DNA of 64,000 nucleotides from Mesorhizobium sp. Its GTDB lineage: Bacteria > Pseudomonadota > Alphaproteobacteria > Rhizobiales > Rhizobiaceae. The position numbers were made by a program, and so were the translations under genes. The notes beneath the pieces are model-generated. The model was not told the DNA's origin, searched no databases, and was given only the letters and a program-made list of their open reading frames with translations. The stretch covers positions 1-64,000 of the forward strand of contig JAIPUZ010000103.1 of the NCBI GenBank assembly GCA_022833215.1, read 5' to 3'. This document shows positions 1 to 11,575 of this stretch, one piece after another (within the stretch, counting starts at the first letter, position 1; every line of letters begins with the position of its first letter).

Positions 1-114
1 CCCGCACACGAGCCTCGACGGGCTCACCCCGAACGAATTTGCAAACCGGTCCAGATCGGACCACAACGTGAACAGGGCTAACTTATAGGCGCGGACAATA
101 CGGGGAGCACGTCA
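1..114 (+). mobile_element. Right end of an IS3-family insertion sequence (remnant or cut by window edge)
   Basis: The first 88 bases encode the extreme C-terminus of an IS3-type (IS407-like) transposase ending in TAG at 86-88. The following bases to about 114 (ending in GGGGAGCACGTCA) resemble the terminal inverted repeat of such elements, whose left end would read TGACGTGCTCCCC. The rest lies outside the window, so it cannot be said whether the element is intact. The exact right boundary is inferred. Confidence 0.5.
2..88 (+). CDS. IS3-family transposase OrfB, C-terminal fragment
   Basis: The open frame from base 2 reads PHTSLDGLTPNEFANRS and continues to a stop at 86-88, 28 residues in all. 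The 'S-L-x-G-L-T-P-x-E-F' tail is characteristic of the integrase-type transposase of IS3/IS407-like elements, where it closes the DDE catalytic domain. The catalytic residues are upstream of the window. The gene is partial at its 5' side because of the window edge; nothing visible tells whether the whole copy is functional. Confidence 0.6.
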   Translation, partial: PHTSLDGLTPNEFANRSRSDHNVNRANL

Positions 115-462
115 CTCCGGACCAGATTTATGATTTAACTGAGCGTCTGCGGACGACCGCCGCAAAATATGCGGGGTGAAAACTCGAACCCAGTCATTCT
201 TCACCCTGTGGTCATCCGCCCCTCTCCCTCAACGCACTTTCGAGTCCTGCGCCAACCGTGGAGACGATGTGTGTTTCAATTATAATATTTACAGCCTTGC
301 ATTGGACACAATTGTTCTGTAGTATCTGTTTATCGAACTTGCTGTAGAAATATGTTTTCGCGCTTCGTCGCTCTTACGATATTCCCCTTCAAATTCGTGT
401 TTTACGGCGTTTGTCATTCGGGCAGGCGACGGTCTTCTATGTCGATTTGAAAGGAAATCGTT
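115..462 (+). other. Leader and promoter region of the cold-shock gene
   Basis: This 348-base stretch has no convincing gene. It turns AT-rich from about 275, carries a good sigma-70-like promoter at 297-325, and then about 130 bases of probable untranslated leader before the cold-shock start codon. Long leaders are usual for cspA-type genes, where they control mRNA stability and translation with temperature. The open frame on the opposite strand (289-699) runs across both leader and gene and has no protein-like character. Confidence 0.4.
297..325 (+). promoter_or_regulatory. Candidate sigma-70 promoter of cspA
   Basis: TTGCAT (297-302) and TAGTAT (320-325) are separated by 17 bases in an AT-rich stretch upstream of the cold-shock gene. 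Transcription would start near 332, giving a leader of about 130 bases. Sequence match only. Confidence 0.4.
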
Positions 463-672
463 ATGAGCAGTGGAACAGTCAAGTTCTTCAATTCCACCAA
501 GGGTTTCGGCTTTATCGAGCAGGACGGCGGCGGCGCTGACGTGTTCGTGCATATTTCCGCTGTCGAGCGCTCCGGAATGCAGAGCCTCGTCGAAGGTCAG
601 AAGCTCAGCTTCGACATCGTGAAGGACAATCGCAACGGCAAGAGCGCCGCTGAGAACCTTCAGGCCGCTTAA
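463..672 (+). CDS. cspA: Cold-shock protein (CspA family)
   Basis: A 69-residue single cold-shock domain: a five-stranded OB fold that binds single-stranded nucleic acid and melts RNA secondary structure in the cytoplasm. The RNA-binding signatures are both present: KGFGFI (RNP1, residues 14-19) and VFVHIS (RNP2, residues 28-33). Length is normal for the family. The ribosome site AAAGGAAA lies just upstream of ATG 463. It is followed by an intrinsic terminator at 738-760 and then by a small basic ORF. The paralogue number cannot be judged here, so the symbol is a family name. Confidence 0.93.
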   Translation: MSSGTVKFFNSTKGFGFIEQDGGGADVFVHISAVERSGMQSLVEGQKLSFDIVKDNRNGKSAAENLQAA

Positions 673-737
673 GGAATTGCGCTTCAGGTCTTTGACCACG
701 GATGTACTGGCACTGGCCTTTGAGGCGCTTAGGAGAA

Positions 738-760
738 GGTCGGGTTTTCCCGGCCTTTTT
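738..760 (+). terminator. Intrinsic terminator after cspA
   Basis: A 7-bp GC-rich stem (GGTCGGG / CCCGGCC) with a TTTT loop is followed directly by TTTTT. It sits 66 bases after the cspA stop and 20 bases before the next gene. Partial read-through or attenuation would link cspA to the small ORF downstream. Confidence 0.75.
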
Positions 761-780
761 CATTTTCAAGGAGACAGATT

Positions 781-1002
781 ATGAACCAATCTTTGATCAA
801 CGCCGTGTTCCAGCCCAAACTTAACAAGCAGGAAGTCAAGGCTGACGAAATCACCAGAAACGTTCGTGCAATCATGAACGCGGAGGCGGCAAAGCGCGAC
901 ACCAAGACTGAGCGACTGAGAATGGCCCGCCTGGCGCGGGACGCCCAAATGCCTGTCGCTCCCGTGAAGAAGATGCGTGCAACAGTCCGCCGGGTAAAAT
1001 AG
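781..1002 (+). CDS. Small basic protein downstream of cspA, function unknown
   Basis: A 73-residue, strongly charged protein (many Lys/Arg, few hydrophobics) with no signal peptide or membrane segment. The N-terminal motif AVFQPKLNKQEVKADE and the helical Arg/Lys-rich middle suggest a small nucleic-acid- or ribosome-associated protein, but this is inference. ATG 781 is preceded by AAGGAGACAG, a strong ribosome site. It sits 20 bases after the cspA terminator, so it may be expressed by read-through of the cold-shock transcript. Confidence 0.7.
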   Translation: MNQSLINAVFQPKLNKQEVKADEITRNVRAIMNAEAAKRDTKTERLRMARLARDAQMPVAPVKKMRATVRRVK

Positions 1003-1040
1003 AACTCGGCTGCCGATCGCTCTGGCAATATATTCCACCA

Positions 1041-1107
1041 GAGCATGTCGTCCGAAAACGGGAAGCGGTTTCGGGCAACGACATGCGTAAAAACAAGAGC
1101 TTAGCGC
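1041..1107 (-). repeat. REP-like dispersed palindromic element, reverse orientation
   Basis: Read on the minus strand this matches the repeats at 7270-7373 and 25137-25240. All share the core with CCGAAA...GG...CCGGTTTCGG arms next to a GCATGTCGTT / TTTTTACGCATGTCG segment. It lies between two unrelated genes and encodes nothing. Confidence 0.65.
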
Positions 1108-1396
1108 TCGCGTCGTTGATGGCGTCGTGGAATTTCGGGACAGATCGACGACCAGTGGACTGGACATTGGCAGCCGTCCGGTCGCGGGTTGCTCCGGGCC
1201 CGGTCCGCCGGGCATTCTTCCTGAAGCCGGACGGCGATTCCACAGTGTGAAAGCAGCCCGATTACACCGCTTTTTTGTAGGGAAAAGCGGGCCGCGAACT
1301 GTTGGCTCCAGTTGTGGTGAGGCAGCTTCCTTTTTCTGGCGTCCGGGGTGGTGCTGCGCTACCAGATCGTAAGAGTTTCGTTTGCATGGATTCGCG
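1108..1396. other. Intergenic stretch with no recognised feature
   Basis: About 290 bases between the dispersed repeat and the next gene. Overlapping open frames on both strands lack ribosome sites and protein-like composition. Nothing else was recognised. Confidence 0.5.
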
Positions 1397-1885
1397 ATGA
1401 GCAAGGCTGCCACTTCGTTCCTTCTGATTGCGGCGCTGAGCGGCGTCCTGATGGCGCTCAGCCTGGCCGTCGCGCGCCATGGCTATCCATTCGGCATGGT
1501 GGGCGTGCGGCGACTGGATGAAATTGCCGCCGCACAGAACTTCTTTCCGATCGCAGCCATATATTTCTTCAGCGCCATGCTGATGATGCTGCTGCCGCTG
1601 AAGGCCGCCGGGTTCGTGCTGGTCAATGCAGCGGATGCCCTGATGTGGACGGCGATCGCGCTTCTTGCGGCGATTGTCGGATGCGTTCTGGCGCGCTGGG
1701 CTTTCGGGCAGACGAGCATCCTGCGCAATGTGCTGGACTGGCGCTTCCTGTTTCCGCTGGCGATAGTCGGTTGTCATCTTGGGCTCAATACGTTGCGGCG
1801 CAACGTGCTGTTGCGCAGTCTGGCCTTTGCCGGATTTGCCGTGCTGACGCTTGCCTGCCTGTTCTGGAACTTCCGGCTGGCCTGA
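1397..1885 (+). CDS. Small integral membrane protein, unknown function
   Basis: A 162-residue protein starting at ATG 1397 (MSKAATS); a TTG at 1382 in the same frame is less likely. Four hydrophobic segments can be seen, about residues 7-25, 45-65, 78-98 and 135-155, separated by short basic loops. No catalytic motif or known family was recognised. The stop codon lies inside the first unit of a 13-bp tandem repeat. The next gene downstream is also a small membrane protein (DoxX-like). Confidence 0.65.
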   Translation: MSKAATSFLLIAALSGVLMALSLAVARHGYPFGMVGVRRLDEIAAAQNFFPIAAIYFFSAMLMMLLPLKAAGFVLVNAADALMWTAIALLAAIVGCVLARWAFGQTSILRNVLDWRFLFPLAIVGCHLGLNTLRRNVLLRSLAFAGFAVLTLACLFWNFRLA

Positions 1886-1925
1886 ACGCAGGACCTGAAT
1901 GCTGGACCTGAACGTGGGGCCTGAA
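1881..1925. repeat. Four-unit 13-bp tandem repeat
   Basis: The hexamer CCTGAA recurs at 1881, 1894, 1907 and 1920, exactly every 13 bases, with related sequence between. The first unit contains the stop codon (1883-1885) of the preceding gene, so unit-number change would not alter the protein much. Probably replication slippage. Confidence 0.7.
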
Positions 1926-1990
1926 CGGGGGGCTTGTGCCCGCCGAAGCCCGGTGATCTTATGCGGGCCGCGAGGGGGCGGAGACTGGCG

Positions 1991-2392
1991 ATGCCGCAGA
2001 TCATCCATACAATACTGGGTTCCGGCTGGTTCGGATATGTTGCCCGCATCGTGCTCACCTTCATGTTCTGGTCGAGCGGCCTTGCCAAACTGATCGATTT
2101 CAATGCCGGTGTGGGCGAAATGGCGCATTTCGGACTGGAGCCCGGCTGGCTTTTCAACATCGCCACGATCGTCGTCCAGATAGGCGGATCATTGCTCATC
2201 ATATTCAATCGCTGGACATGGCTCGGCGCAGGGGCGCTGGCCGTCTTCACCGCGCTGACGATCCCGCTCGCCCATAATTTCTGGGCGATGGAAGAACCTC
2301 TCAAGACGATGGAATTCTATGTCGTCATGGAGCATATCACGGTGATCGGAGCGCTCATGGTCGTTGCCTGCGCTTCGGTGCGCAAGACCTGA
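1991..2392 (+). CDS. DoxX-family membrane protein
   Basis: A 133-residue protein starting at ATG 1991 (MPQIIHTILG); the frame is open further upstream, but the alignable DoxX region begins here. Four hydrophobic segments (about residues 13-32, 52-72, 76-96, 112-130) and the early FWSSGLAKL motif are typical of the DoxX/SURF4-like family. The family includes membrane proteins linked to quinone or thiol redox in some species. A specific role cannot be assigned. Confidence 0.75.
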   Translation: MPQIIHTILGSGWFGYVARIVLTFMFWSSGLAKLIDFNAGVGEMAHFGLEPGWLFNIATIVVQIGGSLLIIFNRWTWLGAGALAVFTALTIPLAHNFWAMEEPLKTMEFYVVMEHITVIGALMVVACASVRKT

Positions 2393-2631
2393 GGCGCATC
2401 GCGGTCATCCATATCCGCTCCTTTCTGTTTTAACCCATGCTATTGTTCTAAAACGGATTTCCCTCCCGGATCTCTTGTTTCAGGACAGATTCCGGTATGG
2501 CGATATCGTAACCGTTAAAGTTGATTCATCTTTGTTACCGGTTCGTTGATTTTTGAGGCGAACAATTCCTCTTGCAAGGAAAGTCCGGCCTGCCGGAGCA
2601 CTTTTCCTGTACGAAGCAAGGAGGAAGTTTC

Positions 2632-3279
2632 ATGTCCGTATCGAGGAAGACGGGAATGCTGGCGAAGCTGGCTTGCGCATCTGTGTTTGCGGTGGCGCTG
2701 AGCCTTCCCGCGCAGGCGCTGGACATCGGTGGCAGAGGACTGGGCGTCAGCGTGGACAGCGGGGGTGGCGGCCTTGGCGTCGGCGTTTCGGTTGGCGGGT
2801 CCAGGGGCGTCAATGCCGGTGCCGGCGTTGGAACGAGCAAGGGCCTCGGTGTCGGCGCGGGAGCTTCGGTGGGCGGCAGGAATGGCGTCAATGCCGGAGT
2901 GGGGGCGAATGTCGGCGGAAAGGGCCTTGCATCGGCAGGTGTCGGCGCATCGGTTGGTGGCAAGGGCGGTGTGAATGCCGGCCTCGGCGCCAGCGTGGGC
3001 GGTGCAAGCGCCGTAAGCGCAGGGGTTGGGCTCGGTGTGGGAAGCGGCATATCTGCCGGCGTCGGGATCGGCGTGGGGACCCGGCCGGGTACGCCGGGTA
3101 AGCCAGGTACACCGGGTAATCCGGGTGTGAACCCCAGTCTGCCGGCCGTGGTTGCGAACATGCCGGCAAGCGAGGTCCGGATATTGCGCAAGAGGTGCAT
3201 CGATATCCTCGGCAATCCGGGTGCATATGATGCGCAACTCGCCCAGCTTTGCCGGATGTTGCAGGTGGCCTCACGCTGA
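2632..3279 (+). CDS. Secreted glycine-rich repeat protein
   Basis: A 215-residue protein starting at ATG 2632, with AAGGAGGAAG eight bases upstream. Residues 1-30 form a signal peptide ending in PAQA. Residues 31-145 are low-complexity Gly/Val/Ala built from units such as GVNAGVGANVGGKG, repeated about six times with variation. A short Pro-Gly linker (GTPGKPGTPGNPG) leads to a compact non-repeat C-terminal domain of about 45 residues with two cysteines (RKRC.. and QLC..). It is probably a surface or periplasmic structural protein. No enzymatic motif is visible and the function is unknown. Confidence 0.8.
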   Translation: MSVSRKTGMLAKLACASVFAVALSLPAQALDIGGRGLGVSVDSGGGGLGVGVSVGGSRGVNAGAGVGTSKGLGVGAGASVGGRNGVNAGVGANVGGKGLASAGVGASVGGKGGVNAGLGASVGGASAVSAGVGLGVGSGISAGVGIGVGTRPGTPGKPGTPGNPGVNPSLPAVVANMPASEVRILRKRCIDILGNPGAYDAQLAQLCRMLQVASR

Positions 3280-3381
3280 CGGCACACGATCCGGAAATGA
3301 ACGCGCATCGGGCAGATGCGCGTTTATCGCAGGGCGTGCAGCTCGTTCGACATTTCCCCCGGACCCATCCCGGTGCAGGCG

Positions 3382-3729
3382 CTAGTTGCAGACCATTCTC
3401 ACACGTCCCCCCGCATCCGTCGCGGGGCCGCAGGAGATCGGTGCCGCAGGCTCGGCCGGCGTTGTCGCGGCAGGGCTGGCGGGTGCGCGCCGGGCGCTTT
3501 CACGCGCAGGCCGGGCCGCGCGGACGTACTGCGGCGAACTGACGGGGAAGACATTCGAGCCGCTTTCAACGGGCGGCGTCTGGGTGCCGGAAGGCCCTTT
3601 GTCCCAGATGCGCCTTGCATCGACCTGCCGGGGGATGACCACGGTGCCGTCGTCGGTGCGCGCGCAGCCGGCGCCCGCCAGCAAGAGGCCGCAAAGAAAA
3701 AGTGGACCAAGGTGAGCGGGTTTCAACAT
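3382..3729 (-). CDS. Small putative lipoprotein
   Basis: A 115-residue protein whose first 22 residues are a lipoprotein signal: basic start, hydrophobic core, then the lipobox LAGAGC with the acylated cysteine at residue 22. The remainder is Pro/Ala/Arg-rich and probably disordered. Two cysteines near the end (SCG... and MVC) could form a disulfide in the periplasm. No domain was recognised. It stands alone on the minus strand, divergent from the large hybrid kinase. Confidence 0.75.
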   Translation of the reverse strand: MLKPAHLGPLFLCGLLLAGAGCARTDDGTVVIPRQVDARRIWDKGPSGTQTPPVESGSNVFPVSSPQYVRAARPARESARRAPASPAATTPAEPAAPISCGPATDAGGRVRMVCN

Positions 3730-3913
3730 GTCTCCAATCCGATAGCGCGAGACGCAGTTGTTGACAATGCGTTTGCGTTACGCCTGCGTGTCGCCGGACG
3801 GGGTCGATGAAGCCGGCACGCTTGCCTTATGGTTAGCAGACAGTTAGCCTTGTCATCAGCACTTCCATTGCGCGCATAAGGGGTGTCCGGCAGGGGAGCA
3901 GGGCTGGGTTCAT

Positions 3914-7269
<3,356 letters not shown>

Positions 7270-7270
<1 letters not shown>

Positions 7271-7373
7271 AGCGTGTCGCGATCTTTCAGATTCGCTCCT
7301 TACGCTTTAAGTTGTTGTTTTTACGCATGTCGTAATCCCGAAACCGGTTCCCACTTTCGGGCGTCACGCTTTA
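7270..7373 (+). repeat. REP-like dispersed element, long form
   Basis: About 100 bases nearly identical to 25137-25240. A direct pair of CGC-TTTAA-like motifs leads into TTTTTACGCATGTCG, then the palindromic core CCGAAACCGGTTCCCACTTTCGGG. It begins directly at the stop of the hybrid kinase gene and could act as its 3' end. Confidence 0.75.
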
Positions 7374-7532
7374 ACGGACTGCACGCTGCTCAACGGGCCG
7401 GAGAAAGCCACGAGGGCGGCAATAACAAGCAGATAGCGCGGATGGCCGTTTTCTTTGCGGGTGTACGGGCTTTGCAGTCGCGCGGATGCCGTCAAACCCT
7501 TCCATGTCAAGCTTTACCGGACCGACACGAAA

Positions 7533-7550
7533 CTGTCATGCGACTGTAAT
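7533..7550 (+). promoter_or_regulatory. PHO box upstream of pstS
   Basis: CTGTCAT-GCGA-CTGTAAT: two 7-base half-sites with a 4-base gap, matching the PhoB-binding consensus CTGTCAT-N4-CTGTCAT with one mismatch. It is 74 bases upstream of the pstS start. PhoB is encoded at the end of the same cluster, consistent with autoregulation under phosphate limitation. Confidence 0.8.
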
Positions 7551-7623
7551 AAACGGGGTCTATTGGCCACACCGGGCGCTGAAGGAGCGCTGCCAGACCA
7601 CCTTGCGAACAGGAGCAGGCCAA

Positions 7624-8661
7624 ATGAAAAGATACGTCCTCACCGCGTCGGTTGCGGCGCTTGCGCTGGCCGCGACGGCGGGCTTCGCCTCGGCGCGCGA
7701 CCAGATCCAGATCGCCGGTTCGTCGACCGTTCTTCCCTATGCCAAGATCGTTGCCGAGAACTTCTCGGAAGCCTATTCCAACTTCAAGACCCCGGTCGTG
7801 GAGTCGGGCGGTTCGTCGGGCGGCCTCAAGGAATTCTGCAAGGGCGTCGGCGAGAACACCATCGACATCGCCAACTCCTCGCGCCCGATCAAGGAGTCGG
7901 AAGTGAAGGCATGTGCCGATGCCGGCGTCACCGACATCCAGGAAGTGCGCATCGGCTATGACGGCATCGTTTTCGCCACCGACATCAACGGTCCCGACTG
8001 GGCCCTGACCGCACAGGATCTCTACAAGGCGCTCGCCGCTCAGGTTGTCGTCGACGGCAAGCTGGTCGACAACAAGGTCGCCAAGTGGAACGAAGTGAAC
8101 TCGGCGCTGCCGGACTGGGATATCGCCGCTTACATCCCCGGCGAAAAGCACGGCACCCGCGAAGTCTTCGAAGAGAAGCTGATGACGGAGGGCTGCAAGG
8201 CTTCCGGCGCTCTCGAAGCCATCAAAGCCACCGGCGCTGACGACAAGGCCGCCGCAGCCGCCTGCATTGCGGTCCGCAAGGATGGCAAGGCCGTCGACAT
8301 CGATGGCGACTACACCGAAACGCTTGCCCGCATCGACTCCAACAAGACCGGCGTCGGCGTGTTCGGCCTCGCCTTCTACGAGAACAATGCCGACAAGCTG
8401 AAGGTCGCCACCGTCGAGGGCGTGAGCCCGTCGGTCGAGACCATCGCCAAGGGCGAGTATCCGGTGTCGCGTCCGCTCTTCTTCTACGTGAAGAAAGCTC
8501 ACCTCGACGTCGTCCCGGGCCTGAAGGAGTATGTGAACTTCTTCCTCTCCGACGACATGGTCGGCCCTGAGAGCCCGCTGGCCGAATACGGTCTGGTCTC
8601 GGCTCCCGATGAGGAGCGCGACGAGCAGCGCTCGGCCTTCGAGTCCGGCAAAACCCTCTGA
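7624..8661 (+). CDS. pstS: Phosphate ABC transporter, periplasmic binding protein PstS
   Basis: A 345-residue protein starting at ATG 7624, with AGGAG-type bases just upstream (the frame is open earlier but lacks a signal sequence there). A signal peptide of about 23 residues ends at FASA. The mature start IQIAGSSTVLPYA and the later SGGSSGG and HGTREVFEE segments are phosphate-binding loops of the PstS family. It delivers phosphate to the PstCA channel. First gene of pstSCAB-phoU-phoB, behind a PHO box. A strong stem-loop follows the stop, probably setting PstS in excess over the membrane subunits. Confidence 0.97.
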   Translation: MKRYVLTASVAALALAATAGFASARDQIQIAGSSTVLPYAKIVAENFSEAYSNFKTPVVESGGSSGGLKEFCKGVGENTIDIANSSRPIKESEVKACADAGVTDIQEVRIGYDGIVFATDINGPDWALTAQDLYKALAAQVVVDGKLVDNKVAKWNEVNSALPDWDIAAYIPGEKHGTREVFEEKLMTEGCKASGALEAIKATGADDKAAAAACIAVRKDGKAVDIDGDYTETLARIDSNKTGVGVFGLAFYENNADKLKVATVEGVSPSVETIAKGEYPVSRPLFFYVKKAHLDVVPGLKEYVNFFLSDDMVGPESPLAEYGLVSAPDEERDEQRSAFESGKTL

Positions 8662-8673
8662 TGAAACCGGTTC

Positions 8674-8700
8674 GGGGCGCGCGGCTGGTTCCCGCGCCCC
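8674..8700 (+). other. Stem-loop between pstS and pstC
   Basis: GGGGCGCG (8674-8681) pairs perfectly with CGCGCCCC (8693-8700) around an 11-base loop. There is no following U-run, so it is better read as an mRNA-stabilising or partial-attenuation hairpin than a full terminator. Confidence 0.55.
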
Positions 8701-8760
8701 GTTCCTCCTCTGCGTGAAGCAATCCAGGGCCAGTCCCTGAAAGCCAACCGGATACACTTC

Positions 8761-10230
8761 ATGAGCGTTTCCTGGGTCCTTGCCATCATCCTCGTCATCG
8801 GCGTGGTGGCTTTTATGGTGGCGCGCCTGCGCGCTGCGCGGCTGGAACCGCAAGCCGGTGTCAAACAGCATTCGCTGCCCGGCTATCACGGTTCCTATGC
8901 GCTGATTCTGGCGATTTTTCCCGCCGTTGTCTTCTTCGGAATCTGGAAGGCGGCGAGCCCTGTATATATCGACTCGGCCGTGTGGCGCAGCCTGCCCGAG
9001 CAGGTGCGGTCCGCCTCCGATGTGAACCGCTCGCTGACGATGGGCACGATTTACACCATCGGCGACGGCATGCGCCGTCTTACGCCCGCGGAACTGGATC
9101 AGGTGCGTTCCGGTCAGGCCGATCTCAAGGCGTTGTTTGCGTCCCGGGGCGTCGCGCTCGCCTCCAGCGGCGAGCCCTATATGATCCCCGCCGCCGAAAA
9201 CTACCGTTCCATGAGCGATTCATCCTCGCTCTGGTCGGCAGTCGGCGCGATCCTTCTGTCGCTCGCCGGTGCCTGGCTCGGCCTCTCCGGCATCACGCTG
9301 CGCCGGCGTGCCCGCAACAATGTCGAGCGTGTCATGCTGTGGGGACTGATCGCGGCCTCCACCGTCGCCATCCTCACCACCGTCGGCATCGTTCTGTCGA
9401 TGCTGTTCCAGACCCTGACCTTCTTCCAGTCTGTGCCGCTGTCCAACTTCTTCTTCGGCACGGTTTGGGATCCGCGCTTCGCGGCCGCAGGCTCCGGGGG
9501 GGCGACCGGCCAGTTCGGCCTTATCCCTTTGCTTGCAGGCACGCTCTACATCGCGCTGGTGGCGATGCTGTTTGCAGTTCCCGTCGGCCTGTTCGCGGCC
9601 ATCTACATGTCCGAATACGCCTCGCGGAAAGTGCGCTCGGTGGTCAAGCCCGTGCTTGAGGTGCTCGCCGGCATCCCCACCATCGTCTACGGTATCTTCG
9701 CGCTGGTGACGGTCGGTCCGCTTCTGCGCGACATTTCGGCGGCGTTGTCCGGTGGCCAGCCTTTCATCATGGCCCAGAGCGTGCTCACCGCGGGCCTGGT
9801 CATGGGCATCATGCTCATCCCCTTCGTCTCCTCGCTTTCCGACGACATCATCAGCTCGGTCCCTCGCTCCCTTCACGACGGCTCGCTCGGGCTTGGCGCG
9901 ACGCGTTCCGAAACGGTGCGCAACGTCATTCTGCCGGCAGCGCTGCCAGGCATCGTCGGCGCGCTTCTTCTGACCGCCTCGCGCGCCATCGGAGAGACCA
10001 TGATTGTGGTGCTGGCGGCAGGCGTTGCGGCCAGACTTACGTTCAATCCGGGTGAGGCGATGACCACCATCACGGTCAAGATCGTGAACCAGCTCACCGG
10101 CGACCTCGAGTTCACCTCGCCGCAGACGCTGGTCGCCTTCGCGCTTGGCATCACCCTGTTCGTCATCACGCTCGGCATGAATGTGCTGGCGCTCTACATC
10201 GTGCGCAAATATCGGGAACAGTACGAATGA
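8761..10230 (+). CDS. pstC: Phosphate ABC transporter permease PstC (long form)
   Basis: A 489-residue inner-membrane permease, well above the roughly 320 residues of enterobacterial PstC. The extra N-terminal part (about residues 1-185) has its own membrane segments and a periplasmic portion, as seen in rhizobial PstC. The conserved core carries the EAA-type ABC-coupling loop around residues 365-400 (LHDGSLGLGATRSETVRNVILPAALPG region). It forms the phosphate channel with PstA. Its stop overlaps the pstA start by 4 bases (ATGA), indicating translational coupling. Confidence 0.96.
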   Translation: MSVSWVLAIILVIGVVAFMVARLRAARLEPQAGVKQHSLPGYHGSYALILAIFPAVVFFGIWKAASPVYIDSAVWRSLPEQVRSASDVNRSLTMGTIYTIGDGMRRLTPAELDQVRSGQADLKALFASRGVALASSGEPYMIPAAENYRSMSDSSSLWSAVGAILLSLAGAWLGLSGITLRRRARNNVERVMLWGLIAASTVAILTTVGIVLSMLFQTLTFFQSVPLSNFFFGTVWDPRFAAAGSGGATGQFGLIPLLAGTLYIALVAMLFAVPVGLFAAIYMSEYASRKVRSVVKPVLEVLAGIPTIVYGIFALVTVGPLLRDISAALSGGQPFIMAQSVLTAGLVMGIMLIPFVSSLSDDIISSVPRSLHDGSLGLGATRSETVRNVILPAALPGIVGALLLTASRAIGETMIVVLAAGVAARLTFNPGEAMTTITVKIVNQLTGDLEFTSPQTLVAFALGITLFVITLGMNVLALYIVRKYREQYE

Positions 10231-11558
10231 CCGACATCCCGTTCCATCAAGCCGGCGCCACGGATGCCGTGGCGCCACCCCGCCGCGACATCGGCATAAA
10301 GCGCCGCTACCGCGCAGAACGCCGGTTCCGCCTCTATGGGCTGATAGCCATCGGCATCGGCATCTTCTTCCTGGCGGCATTGTTGTTCACCGTCATCAGG
10401 GGGGGCTACACCGCCTTCTGGCAGACCTCGATCAATCTCGCCGTGAGCTTCGATCCGGATGTCATCGATGCCGACGGCAAGCGTGACAGCGACCCCAACG
10501 TGCTGGCCACGGCCAATTATCCGCTGCTGGCCCGGAATGCGCTCGCCACAAAGCTCGGCATCGATGTCGACGCCGAGGGAAACAGGGCGGAGCTGCGTCT
10601 CTTGTCCGGCATGATCTCGCAGGGGGTGCGCACGCAGCTCCGTGACATGGTGCTGGCCGATCCGTCGATCATCGGCACCACGCAGAATGTATGGGTTCTC
10701 GCTGCCGCCGATGTCGATTCCGCCCACAAGGGCCAGATCGACCTGGCGGTTCCCGAATCCCGGCGCAAGGTCAAGGACACGCAGCTTGGCTGGATGAAGA
10801 CGCTGACTGCCGACGGCACCATGGTCGAGCGCTTCAACCGCGGCCTGTTCACTTTCGGGGCCTCCAGCCGGCCGGAGACGGCGGGCATGGGCGTGGCGCT
10901 GATCGGCTCGCTCTACATGATGCTGATCGTGCTGGTGCTGGCGCTGCCCATCGGCGTGGCCGCCTCCATCTACCTGGAGGAGTTCGCCCCGAAGAACCGC
11001 TGGACCGACCTGATCGAGGTCAACATCAACAATCTGGCTGCTGTGCCGTCCATCGTGTTCGGTCTGCTGGGCCTTGCCGTGTTCGTCAACTTCGCCGGGC
11101 TGCCGCGTTCGGCCTCGCTGGTCGGCGGTCTGGTGCTGACGCTGATGACCCTGCCGACCATCATCATCGCCACCCGCGCGGCGCTGAAGGCGGTTCCGCC
11201 GTCCATCCGCTCCGGCGCGCTGGGCATAGGCGCCTCGCGCATGCAGACGGTATTCCACCATGTGCTGCCGCTTGCCGCGCCCGGTATCCTCACCGGCACC
11301 ATCATCGGTCTGGCACAGGCGCTCGGCGAGACCGCGCCCCTGCTTCTGATCGGCATGGTCGCCTTCGTCGCCGACTATCCGGCCACGCCGCTGGACCCGG
11401 CCACCGCGCTGCCCGTGCAGATCTACATGTGGGCCAACGAGGCGGAGCGCGCCTTCGTGGAACGCACCTCGGGCGCCATCATCATCCTTCTGCTTTTCCT
11501 CGCCGCGATGAACCTGGCCGCGATCCTGCTGCGCCGGCGCTTCGAACGGCGCTGGTAG
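10227..11558 (+). CDS. pstA: Phosphate ABC transporter permease PstA (long form)
   Basis: A 443-residue permease. One membrane segment near residues 32-55 is followed by a large insertion (about 60-215) before the remaining five segments; this DUF3333-type insert is typical of alphaproteobacterial PstA. The ABC-coupling loop is seen in [21 protein letters not shown] (about 330-350). It starts in a 4-base ATGA overlap with pstC and ends 17 bases before pstB, so the three proteins are made from one message. Confidence 0.96.
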   Translation: MTDIPFHQAGATDAVAPPRRDIGIKRRYRAERRFRLYGLIAIGIGIFFLAALLFTVIRGGYTAFWQTSINLAVSFDPDVIDADGKRDSDPNVLATANYPLLARNALATKLGIDVDAEGNRAELRLLSGMISQGVRTQLRDMVLADPSIIGTTQNVWVLAAADVDSAHKGQIDLAVPESRRKVKDTQLGWMKTLTADGTMVERFNRGLFTFGASSRPETAGMGVALIGSLYMMLIVLVLALPIGVAASIYLEEFAPKNRWTDLIEVNINNLAAVPSIVFGLLGLAVFVNFAGLPRSASLVGGLVLTLMTLPTIIIATRAALKAVPPSIRSGALGIGASRMQTVFHHVLPLAAPGILTGTIIGLAQALGETAPLLLIGMVAFVADYPATPLDPATALPVQIYMWANEAERAFVERTSGAIIILLLFLAAMNLAAILLRRRFERRW

Positions 11559-11575
11559 ATAAGGAACCAGGACCC

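Noticed and set aside
289..699. 136-residue open frame on the minus strand across cspA
   Set aside because: It is antisense to a certain cold-shock gene and its leader, and has no ribosome site or recognisable domain.
2720..3130. Gly-rich repeats considered as a CRISPR-like or tandem DNA array
   Set aside because: The repetition follows codons of a signal-peptide protein, is imperfect at DNA level and has no constant spacer length.
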